Assembly: GCA_024196135.1 (NCBI GenBank)
Contig: JAMQCK010000496.1
Span: forward strand, 1 to 21,414
DNA: 21,414 nt
Source of the DNA: Pleurotus ostreatus/Saccharomyces cerevisiae fusant
Lineage: Eukaryota; Opisthokonta
Direction of reading: 5' to 3'
Below are positions 1 through 8,564 of the stretch, in pieces. The translations under genes were made by a program, and so were the position numbers. Each line of letters begins with the position of its first letter. Position 1 is the first letter of the stretch. Below the pieces are notes generated by a model that was not told the DNA's origin, ran no database searches, and saw nothing but the letters and a program-made list of their open reading frames with translations.

Positions 1-278
1 GGTGGGTAGTGGCTGGCGCTTGTTGCGCGAGCTGGGGAATGAGGCCGATCCGGCTACTTAGACGCGTGGGAAACACGTAAGGCACGAAGCACTCCTCGGA
101 TTGATCCGCATTTGGAAACACGGCTACGGGCACACAACGATCATGAATACGTGCATCGCTGCTTGTCTCCGACAACCACCGCGCAGTGCTCGCAGGATCT
201 CCGCCGCCGTCGCGCACGACGAGCACGACAACACCCGACATCGTCCCCGAGCACCGGCCCCGGCAGCCGCGCGCACTC
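1..278. other. Left edge and upstream region of the first gene
   Basis: No gene can be assigned with confidence. A short open stretch on the plus strand from base 2 to a TAG at 59-61 (reads ...RLLRELGNEADPAT-stop) could be the last codons of a gene lying outside the window, but it is too short to judge. The rest should contain the promoter of the gene starting at 279. I see no clear TATA element. Confidence 0.3.
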
Positions 279-3200
279 ATGAATAGCCTCTCCGGTGCGC
301 CGCGCGCGGATTTCGCTGCATTGTCGCACGAGGACTAATTCGCGTTTTAGACGAGCTCGTGCAGCTGATATTCTATGGCCTGGAGGACCCCGCGGCGTTC
401 TCTGCCACCTCGAGACGCTGCCTCGCGCTCTCGAGGGACCCCTACGTGCGCGCAAATTACTTCATCGCCCGCCACGGGCCACAGGAGGCGTTGTTCCATG
501 CGCTGGGCAGGGGGAAGCTGCTCACGGAACGTGTTCTCGATGTGCGTCACAGTACTCCTCGCGCGTACTTCCTGTGCTGATCGGGGCCCAGGTGCTCTTT
601 GGGATGGCGCACGTATCACGCTACATCTGCCAGGTCGCCATACACCACTACTTCTACACCCAGACCCATTTCATCAAGACGGAATGGGTCAGAGGGTTAT
701 CCCTCCCCGTCTTCGTGCACTTTATGAAGCTCGCGACGGACAAGTACGGCGATATACCGCGGGGCAAGGTGCGCCACTCTTACAATGCGGCGTCCGCAGG
801 CTGCTCACCGATCGCCAGGGCGAGGATGACGGGTCCCTCTTCTCCGCATTCATCTTCGACAGCAAGATCCCGGGTATCTCAAGACAAGTGTCTTGGGAGG
901 TCATCCGAGAGATCGTCGAGATCTACCACGTACGCCAGTAAACTTCCACCATTTTTCCTGTGGCTGACACCGCCACCCCGCAGTTCATCCCTTTCAGCAC
1001 GAAGGTGAGTCACCCTCACACCCTCTTCATCCCCGCATATAACCCAGCGCCACCCTCATAGGACCCACTCATGGCTAGCTTCCCACTTGCACTGTCCATA
1101 GAACCCCGGCTGCTCCCATACGCCGAAGCTAATGGGTTCAGGATGAATCCGAAGGTATGCCGACATGACCGAGAGTCGGTGAAAGTGCACTGACTGCAAT
1201 CCCAGTACCGCGACTTCGTCTTCCGGAGGATGTTTGAGAAGAACGGAGACCCGGGTTTCGAAGGGGTCGAGCGCATATGCAGCAACGTACAGGAACTGTG
1301 TCGGCTCGATGAGAGGTGCGTATATGCATGATCATTATGATGCCTTAGAGAGCTCGCTGACGCGACTGTGACTCGCAGGATGTTCGTGAGCCGGACGGTA
1401 GCGGCGGAAGTGTGCATGGAGTGCCACACGAATGATAATGCATATCAAGCACTCAAGCGGTTGGGAAAGCAAGGTCACCTGCGCTTCGAGATATCGACGT
1501 TGGTGGCCGATCTCATCAAGGTGGGACATCTCTCTCCAGCTTCCTCGTTCCCCCGCCTGATGCATACACCCAGTCCTTCGCCCGGACACGCTCCGTTACC
1601 TACCCCTCTACCCTCTTCGTGCTGAAGCGCCTGTTCACCGACTTCCCCTCCGAAGACCCCAAAGTCCTCCATGTCATGCATCTCACCTGCTTCCTTGCCA
1701 TCGACCCCGACGCGCCAAACCACACTGGCGTCTCCGACCGCCTGCGCGAGCTCGGATTAAAGGCGCTGACGCGCACGAATCTGCTGCGCGTGTTCGCGAG
1801 CCCGTTCATGGACAGGTTCAAGTGCGGGGTAGACTATGCGGAGCATGCGGTCGATATGGGGCGCGGGAAGAAGGGGATGAGTGCGGAGGAGAAGGAGGAG
1901 TTCTTGGACGATGTGGCAAGGAATGTGCTGTTGATGGGGTGCAATGTGAGTAGCAATTGCGCTCCATTCACCATATTCTCTAACTGCTTTCTTCACATAG
2001 GGCAACCTTCTTAAGAAGCTATCCGAGACGTACGAGCACGTTGGCAACACGCTCGTAGTCACCGCGCACACGCTCAAGATGAACATGGACAATCTGCCCC
2101 CTCCGGACAACGCCGATGCGTGTGCGAGGTTTAAAGCGCGTTTGTGTCCAGACCTTTGGCTGCCAGACCGGCCGCCACTTGTTACTGGCAAGGGCCTCAA
2201 CATCATTGAGGACGAGTACAGCGCGATGGAAGTGGATAATGACAACGATGACAGCGGTCTGGTAGGCTGAATGTCATCTCTCTGACTAGCTTATGGCTTA
2301 CAAAATGGCAGGGCCGTATTACGCAGTCGACGCTCTCAAGTGCAATACGATGCGATGAGCTCTCGCCTGCTAATCGTACTCGCCGGCGGTCCCTCCTCAT
2401 CTATGGCGACGTCATGGGCTCTATGCCTACCAATGGACGACAACCAAGCGTACGTCGATTGACCGTCTCATCCCCCTCGTCCGCTGATCATTCCTGCAGG
2501 TCTCGGAGTGGGTCAGGATCACCTTCGGCGCGAAGAGTCCGATGGCAGCGATCCTCCTGACCCATGCTCTCATAAACAGCCACACGCATGTGAGTATCCT
2601 CGTCGAAGGACCCCCAAGCTTGTGCTGAATGCCCAGTGGCAGGACATAAACTGTCTGATGCCCTCCGACCCGATGTATATGACTATGGCGAAGAAGCCTC
2701 AGCAGGAGCGCGTTCCTATCACTCTAGAGCATTTCCAGATGATGGCTCGTATGGGCAGAGCACCGGTGCGTGATACTTTTGTCTTCACTGTCGAGCGTTG
2801 CTCATCGTGCTGCTTAGCATTGGTACATGTTCAACGAGATCGAGAAGGGCGCGGAGTTCTACTTCACGGCGGACGATTACCTGACGCCTGAGACGAAGAG
2901 CACCGGCACCTGTGCCAACCCGCGAGGTTCGTCAAGACGACAGAGCTTGCCGACGCCGCGCTCCTCGGTGCGCGTGCTCAAGCGCCCACGACGGTCGGCC
3001 GCGAAGGCGGTGGTCTCCTACGTCGTGCCCGATTCCGACGAGGACGACAAGGAGGCGGGTGAGGGCAGTGAGACGAAGCCTGTGGCGCCGAAGGCGACCG
3101 AGACGGCGTTGCAGAAGTGGGTGACGCACCTGAGCGATATGTTGAGGGCGGAGGAGCGGAAGGTGAGCGGGTGTCTGCTACTTCTAGGTCAGTATACTGA

Positions 3201-3510
3201 CTAGGTACAGCACAAGGCCGCGAGGAAAGCCTGGGAGGTCCACCATGACCCAAGCGTACCTGCGCCTACCAAGGTAAGTCTTCGCGAATGTGAAGTGGGA
3301 CGCAGTACTGACGTATACCCTCAGAATGCGTTCCATAAGACGCTCACCACCCATATGCGCAGCCTGCGCAAGCTTCTTCGCGAGCAATCTTCTTCCACCG
3401 CCGGCGAGGTCGAGAGCGTATACAGCGACCTTGACGACGATGACGAAGAGTACCAATACCGACCCACAGTCCGTTCCAAGCGCAGAAAGACCACGAATAA
3501 TGCCTCGTAA
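279..3510 (+). CDS. Conserved basidiomycete protein of unknown function, 15 exons, frameshifted near start
   Basis: Exons by splice signals and frame: 279-541, 592-768, 819-929, 984-1004, 1062-1154, 1206-1315, 1379-1520, 1574-1945, 2001-2261, 2312-2449, 2500-2589, 2643-2765, 2818-3162, 3211-3273, 3325-3510. The product is about 831 residues. I do not recognise a named domain. The N-terminal 500 residues look helical and well conserved in style (LIFYGLEDP, HALGRGKLLTERV, VAIHHYF, FPLALSIEPRLLPYA, FVSRTVAAEVC), resembling uncharacterised proteins of mushroom-forming fungi as I remember them. The C-terminal third is charged: LKRPRRSAAK, an acidic DSDEDD patch, a DDDDEE patch and a terminal RSKRRK, which suggests nuclear localisation (inference). 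After ATG 279 the frame hits TAA at 336-338. The frame that matches the rest continues as LIRVLDELVQL if one base is added between 335 and 336, so this is either a sequencing error or an inactivating mutation. The last exon ends with an ordinary TAA at 3508. Confidence 0.8.
984..1004 (+). other. 21-nt micro-exon of the first gene
   Basis: This seven-codon exon (FIPFSTK) sits between an intron ending CCCCGCAG at 983 and one starting GTGAGT at 1005. It keeps phase 0 on both sides and joins ...EIYH to DPLMASFPL. Skipping it would also preserve frame, so it could be alternatively included. Confidence 0.7.
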
Positions 3511-4088
3511 TATATCGACACGGACGATCCTTCTGCCTCCTAGCATCTTTCCTCTCAGCATGCCTTTCCTATGACTTTTCTTCCCCTCATCTGTTTCTTT
3601 CACTCATCTGTTTCTTTTACTCATCTGTTTCCTTTGCACATCCCCATTCCCCAGCACAATTGCATTGGTACCGCATACATGACCCCGGCATAGACCTACT
3701 TTATCCATCATCTAGTACATAGTGCGCGCCTCCTGACCGGCTGGGATACTCAGCATACTCATCCTCCTTACTTTACCTCCTCGATCACGGCCTTGACGCG
3801 TTTGATGACAATGACAGTGAGCACTAACGCTCGTTGATACTGTGTTGTAGGCAGTATCTGTATCTTCTCGAAGATTTTCACTCTCTTCCTTACTGACCGC
3901 ATACGAGACGTCCGACTGCTACCCCACAAAGTATCATCGACGCTCGGTCCACGATTTTTGTCTAGGTGAGTATGGTATTATTGCTGGCCGAAACACTTCC
4001 GCAGATACATGAAGAAAAAGGTCCAAATCCACCCAGTCTATAGTCCCCGATTACCCTCGCTGTACCATAAGAAAGTCCGTATCTTCAA
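3511..4088. other. Intergenic region between convergent 3' ends
   Basis: This stretch separates the 3' end of the plus-strand gene ending at 3510 from the stop codon of the minus-strand F-box fragment at 4089. It is pyrimidine-rich at the left and holds a 17-bp tandem repeat. I find no supportable coding region. A segment around 3812-3850 (GTGAGC, CTAAC, then TTGTAG) resembles an intron but is only about 39 nt and has no coding sequence around it. Confidence 0.5.
3587..3637 (+). repeat. 17-bp tandem repeat, three copies, in a 3' UTR
   Basis: Three head-to-tail copies of a 17-bp unit beginning TCATCTGTTTC start at 3587, 3604 and 3621. They differ at only a few positions near the unit ends. 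They lie about 80 bp downstream of the stop codon at 3508-3510, so they are probably transcribed in the 3' UTR as a U/C-rich tract. Confidence 0.85.
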
Positions 4089-4924
4089 TCAGTAAATCAC
4101 CTTCAGTCTCCCGCTCTGCGCCAGGCTCGGCAGCAGCGACTTCAGCTCCTCCGCGATGCCCTTCGCCGCGTCGTCTTTCGACCAGCCGTCGAAGCGCGTG
4201 GCCGTTCTCACGTCGTAGTTTCGGACAGCCGCCAAGATGTCTGCGCGTTTGCAGACACCAACGAGGTTGACGGTGAGAAGGCGCAGCATTTGGAAATCGT
4301 CGAGGACGTCGGAGAGCGTGCGCCAATTGCCCATGACGTTGAGGTCGCGCGGTTCGCAGACGTTGGGGAGCCAGACTTCGACTTCCTGCACCTGGGCGGA
4401 AACACCGGAAAGTGTGGGCGCGAGCATGCGCTCCGGCAGCCCATAAAGGCGGAAGCACCGCAGATCGCGGTGCTTCGTCAGGTCTATGGCGTTGGAGGGG
4501 TCTGCATCGTGATGAGCACGGACGTGCGAGATGGAGACGGAGCGTACGGCTTACCGAACTCCCCGGCGATCATCAGGGTGTCCCGGAACTCGAAGGACTC
4601 CAGGTAGAGCGCCGCATCAAGCAGCTGCTGCACCGCATCCAGGTCGTTGCCCATGTTGTCCGCGAGGATCGGGATGCCGACGGAGAGGGAGACGGCAAGC
4701 GAGCGCAGGCTGGGCGTGACGACGCGCTTCGCGAGCGCGTGCATGAAGGGGATGGGGACGTGTTCGAGGGTCAGCTTCTCCAGCGAAGGCACCCCGTCGC
4801 GCGGCCCCACCCGCCCCGAGCCCGCCCTCGTCGCGCGCGGCATGTCGAGCGTGAGCTCCCGCAGCGCCGGGTGCGCGCAGACGAAGTCCACGAAGTCGTC
4901 GACCGAGGGGTGTGGCGTGTATCC
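4089..4924 (-). pseudogene. F-box/LRR-like protein, C-terminal half, separated from its F-box
   Basis: Two exons on the minus strand, 4924-4555 and 4501-4089 (TAA), flank a 53-nt intron (4554-4502, GTAAGC...GCAG). They encode about 260 residues of leucine-rich, repeat-like sequence (VDDFVDFVCAHPALRELTLD, PSLEKLTLEHV, YLESFEFRDTL, VQEVEVWLPN, LRLLTVNLVGV) typical of the C-terminal region of basidiomycete F-box proteins, where it would bind substrates of an SCF ubiquitin ligase. No F-box precedes it. The frame stays open upstream to about 5026 but contains only a GTG there; the first in-frame ATG is at 4843-4841, inside the leucine-rich region. The matching F-box half lies at 5159-5632 on the other strand. 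I therefore read this as a fragment cut off by an inversion. A separately transcribed gene with an unseen upstream exon remains possible. Confidence 0.65.
4452..4476. repeat. Perfect 10-bp inverted repeat inside a coding exon
   Basis: GAAGCACCGC at 4452-4461 is followed by a 5-base loop and its exact reverse complement GCGGTGCTTC at 4467-4476. It lies in the second exon of the minus-strand F-box fragment, 25 bases into that exon as transcribed. It encodes ordinary residues, so it may be chance. Confidence 0.7.
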
Positions 4925-5158
4925 AGGGTGACGGCGATAGGCGACTCGGCTGCGCGCGCATGCTGCCCCTTTCGCGGAACCACTCCCCGTGCGGTCTGAG
5001 ACCTGCTCCTGGTTTCTTACGCTCACCTTCTCCCCTTCCCACCTCCATGGCTCGGCTTTAACGGACAGACTACACCACCCGGCACACTATAATACCCCCC
5101 TACACTCGTACTAATCAAGCCCCGCTCACCGCGCACCTGCGATACCGCCGCCCCCGCC
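4925..5158 (+). promoter_or_regulatory. Promoter region of the F-box half-gene, with TATA-like box
   Basis: This is the non-coding stretch between the two F-box halves. A TATA-like TATAATA sits at 5088-5094, about 65 bp before the ATG at 5159, a normal distance for a short fungal 5' UTR. If the inversion model is right, this promoter moved together with the F-box half and formerly faced the minus direction. Confidence 0.45.
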
Positions 5159-5767
5159 ATGCCGCTCTATCGCGCCCTCTCCGCCGCCCCCGCGCCCCCT
5201 GCCCCTAAACCCGCGACGCCCCCGCTCCCCGCAGAGCTCACAGACTACATCCTCGACTGCCTGGAGGGTCATCGACCCGCCCTCTTCTCCTGCGCACTCG
5301 TCTGCCGCGCCTGGCTGCCCCGCGCGCGCCACCACGCCTTCCGCACGCTGCACCTCACGCCCGACAACGTCGACGGCTTCCTCGCGCTGCTCTCCGCGCC
5401 CTCAGGCACCCTCGGCCGCGGGCGGACGCGCGCGCTGCACGTGCGGCAGAACCAGACACACGGGCGCAAGCCCCTCCTCGACAAGCTGCTCGCCTCCCCC
5501 CTCATCCCCGACGCACTCGCGCACGTCGAGCAGCTCACGGTGCTGTACGCGAACTGGACGCCACGCGCCGCCGAAGCGCGCTTCGGGGCGTTCGCGCGCG
5601 TGACCGTGCTCAAGCTCTGCCTGCCGGGATACCCCACGAGCGCCTGCAATGCAAAGAGCAGGCAGATCAGCGTCAGGTTGACCTCTCGAATGCCTGCCAT
5701 CAACGGACCGGCGGACATCGCATGTCGCGCACCCGGGCCCTCGATGCATCAAGTACATAGGGAATGA
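5159..5767 (+). CDS. F-box protein, N-terminal half, truncated by apparent inversion
   Basis: The ATG at 5159 opens a 202-codon frame. Residues about 22-66 form an F-box (PLPAELTDYILDCLEG, then LFSCALVCRAWLPRARHHAF), which in this family binds Skp1 in an SCF ubiquitin ligase. Sequence typical of these proteins continues (FRTLHLTPDNVDGF, LLASPLIPDAL, HVEQLTVLYANWT, VTVLKLCLPGY) to 5632. After that, residues 159-202 lose all resemblance and run to a TGA at 5765-5767. Full-length relatives usually have 400-500 residues with leucine-rich sequence after this point; here that sequence lies on the opposite strand at 4924-4089. The present product would keep Skp1 binding but lack the substrate-binding part. 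It may still be expressed from the TATA-like promoter upstream, or be a dead fragment. Confidence 0.65.
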   Translation: MPLYRALSAAPAPPAPKPATPPLPAELTDYILDCLEGHRPALFSCALVCRAWLPRARHHAFRTLHLTPDNVDGFLALLSAPSGTLGRGRTRALHVRQNQTHGRKPLLDKLLASPLIPDALAHVEQLTVLYANWTPRAAEARFGAFARVTVLKLCLPGYPTSACNAKSRQISVRLTSRMPAINGPADIACRAPGPSMHQVHRE

Positions 5768-6230
5768 GTGTATTGAGCACCTGATTGTACCACTGGCCCG
5801 GTGAGAGTAAGGACTACATAAGTTGTAGCGCAGCAAGGGGGAGGAGGACGCTATAATGGTAATACATAAATACCTATCTGTCTCGCCGCCAATCCGGCTA
5901 GATAAAGCAAGAGGCAGCAGGATGAAGCAAGGTCGGCTAGATGTAGCGAAGAGGGCTAGAGGTAGCGAGGATGGCTAGATGAAGCTAGATAGAGCAAGAG
6001 CGGGCGATATACCTATAGCAAGAGCAAGCGAGGATATGAGGACGTGTCATAAGACGAGGCCCGGGCAAAAGATCAGATGAGTCGAGGAGATATGGGTGGT
6101 AAGCAGAAATCGAAACGGAGCGACGCGACCGGCGCGTGTGCGCGTGCCCCTCCAAAGTCCTTGATAGTCGTGATATCTTCACGCGTAGTTCGCTTATTCT
6201 TCTTCCAACAGGTCATGGGCAGGCCACGGC
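5768..6230. other. Intergenic region with degenerate repeats
   Basis: The region lies between the end of the F-box half-gene and the stop codon of the NDK-like gene at 6231. It holds a degenerate 19-bp repeat and purine-rich sequence. No coding region is supportable on either strand. Confidence 0.5.
5896..6010. repeat. Degenerate tandem repeat of about 19 bp
   Basis: The core GGCTAGAT (GGCTAGAG once) recurs at 5896, 5935, 5954 and 5973, that is at 39, 19 and 19 bp spacing, with GTAGCGA or AAGCAAG following. Further GCAAGAGC units continue to about 6010 or beyond. It looks like an old, decayed minisatellite. Confidence 0.65.
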
Positions 6231-7913
6231 TTACGCCGCCACCGAGCGTGGCGTCATGGACGCGCGGCGGACGGTCTTCTTCGCGGCTGCCTGTTTCTCA
6301 GCCTCCTGCTTCGCAGCACGCAGCGCCGCGCTCTTGTTCGTCCGCGGCGCGATGGTAGGCGCGGAGATGCTGCTTGGACGTGGCTTTGGCTTCGCGGGCG
6401 TCGGTGGGCTGCTGACTGCGCTGCTCGTCGATCTGCTCAGCTCCATTCCGCTGGCGGTTGGTCTTGACGACATGGAGGCGGAGCGGGTCAGGCCTCCCGC
6501 GCGCGGGGTGGCAGACGGAGGGCGCACGCCGCCTTGAGCTGAGGGCGGGCGCATGGAGTTCTGCGAGCTGCTGCGAGACGGAGCGCGAGAGACGCTCGTG
6601 GAGGGCGAGCGGACTATGATACGTCAGTAAGTCAGCAGCAATATCCATGAGAAGGACTCACAGCTAAAGGACGACGGTGGCGCAGCTCCTCCCTCTTTCT
6701 TCTGCGCACGCAGCATCGCACTCCGGTTGAGCCTCGGCGCCACCGTCGGCGTCCCCGTGCTCGCCACGTTGATCGTCTCCCGACGCTTATGCCCCGGTAC
6801 ACCATCGAACGTCTTTCTACGGTTCTCCTCCACCGCCGGGCGGCGCTCGACAGGCTTCTCCTTCTCCGGGAGCTTGATGCCCAGCCGAAGGGCGGCCGCC
6901 TTTGTCATGCGTGGCGCGACTGCTGGCGCCGCCGTGCTCGCGACATGGATCGTGCTGGAGCGCTTGTGCCCTGGGACGTTCTCGAAGGTCTGCGCGAGAC
7001 GCTCCTTCGATAACGGCGCGCGCGGACGCGTATCGACCTTGTCTACGGCAATACCAGCACGAAGGGCGGCCGCACGGCTCATACGTGGCACGATATCCGG
7101 CTTGTCGTGCGTCGGTGGCAAGCCCCGCGCGCGGAACTGCTTCGTCCCGCTCGAGATGCTGGTGCGGCGGCTGCCATCCGCATTGCTCGACGGCGCGTAG
7201 CCCTCGTCGGCGGTCTGATGACGCAGCTGGCGCAGCGTCGTCGAGTTGAGCGAGCGGATCGAGCCGTACGCGTCGTCGGGGAGCTCAGAGGTCGGGAAGG
7301 GCGGGGACGACGCGAAGAGCGAGGCGATCTGCACCTCCGCGGTCTCCACGTCCGGGGAGCCCATGAGGCCGTTCTGCGCGGCGGAGATGCCGAAGAGGGC
7401 GCGCAGCGAGTTGGGGCACTCCGCGCGCGCGACGTCGGGGTCGGCGGGCCCCATGAGCGTGTTCCACACCTCGACGGCGCGCCGGCGCTCGAGGACGTAC
7501 ACCCAGACGGGGCCCCTGCGCGCGGTCAGCGTTCCTCGTTGCTGGTCTGGTCAGGCACGCCACTCACTCGCCCAGGGAGTCCGCGTCGTCCCCGAAGAGC
7601 TCGTACAGCGTCTCCGGGTCCGTCTCCACATCGAACTCCATCTGCCGTTCCTTCACGATCTGCCGGAGGGGGGGGGGGACGCGACACGCATAGGTAAGCG
7701 CCAGCGCACGCGTTATCGCCCGCGGCCACGCACCTCGAACTTGGCCTCCTGGATGCGCGGCTCGATGTCGAAGCGGTGCGCGAGCGCGTGGTTCTTGATG
7801 ATCGCGACCGTGCGCGTCGGGTAGTTCGCGTTCGCGCCGAGGGGGGAGAGTGGCTCCGTCGTCGACGTCACGTCCGAGGCCGCGTTGGGGGACAGGGGGG
7901 GCGGGGACGACAT
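6231..7913 (-). CDS. Nucleoside-diphosphate-kinase-like protein lacking the catalytic His, with repeated basic tail
   Basis: Four exons: 7913-7734, 7659-7568, 7515-6662, 6613-6231, giving 502 residues. Residues about 31-160 form an NDK-type fold: TRTVAIIK (Lys40 at the ATP-site lysine), FEIVKERQMEFD, GPVWVYVLERRRAVEVWNTL, MGPADP, NSLRALFG (Arg129) and NGLMGSPDVETAEVQIASLF. In active NDKs the stretch N-x-x-H-G-S-D carries the phosphorylated histidine; here it reads NGLMGSP, so Met142 (7364-7362) replaces that histidine and Pro145 the following Asp. Phosphotransfer by the normal mechanism is therefore unlikely. The tail is Ser/Pro/Ala-rich and basic, with four copies of an APRxxxxAxLR motif at residues 234-246, 292-304, 351-361 and 464-474, and VPGHKR before copies 2 and 3, spaced 59 residues. 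The exon sum is an exact number of codons. A nucleotide-binding or scaffold role is inference. Confidence 0.8.
7660..7733 (-). other. Intron with an 11-base homopolymer at its polypyrimidine tract
   Basis: This is the first intron of the NDK-like gene, 74 nt, the longest intron I resolve. A run of eleven C on the coding strand (G at 7668-7678 on plus) ends a few bases before the CCGGCAG acceptor. It is the kind of tract that varies in length by slippage or sequencing error, but being intronic it should not change the frame. Confidence 0.7.
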
Positions 7914-8564
7914 ATTCACAGGGGAAGTATGGGTATGGGTATAGCACAGGCAGAAACCCAGTGGCCGATACGCGCTGCTGTATGCACAAAAAGGTAGGTC
8001 GGTCTAGGACGAAGGGGAAGCAGATGTCAAGCGGGGGAGGGTGGACTGGGGGGATGATAGCCTGCGGGCGTGTTTTCGACCGCTGTCTTCTGCTTTCCGG
8101 GACTGAGACCTAGCCTGGGGCTCACGACACGCGCGTAGGCGCTGGCGCTGGGAGAAAAGGGATTTGAGAATGAAAGTTGGAAGAAAGAATTGAATAGCGA
8201 CGTTTGTTGCCGGGTGCCTTGACGACAGCCCTGCGGCCCGGGATACCTCCGGCCGCAAGCACCTGCGCACAGCTGCTCAAAGACGGCAAGGCAGGCAAGG
8301 TTTGGAACTGTGCGCCTCGTATGTGGTATCTCTATGGCATAGGCGTCGAGATCTCCATTGTGATCAGTACAGTACATCCGCAAGCTCGGCTAGGTAGATT
8401 GCAATCCAAGGTGTGGGTAAATAAACAGATGGTTCACGGAGGCACAATATATACGAAGCATAGATCCCGAAAGGTAGACCATCCCAAGGCAGATGAAGCA
8501 GGTCGATACAGGCGACAGTAACAAGTGGAAGAACATAGAAGACCGCCAGCGCCTCCTCCATCAC
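7914..8564. other. Intergenic region, promoter of the NDK-like gene
   Basis: Lies between the start of the minus-strand NDK-like gene and the stop codon of the minus-strand 7-TM gene. It should hold the promoter of the former and the 3' UTR of the latter. No recognisable coding sequence or repeat. Confidence 0.4.

Noticed and set aside
295..1008. Long plus-strand open frame overlapping the first gene
   Set aside because: Only 592-768 of it matches the true coding frame; the rest runs out of frame or through introns with clear GT-AG signals.
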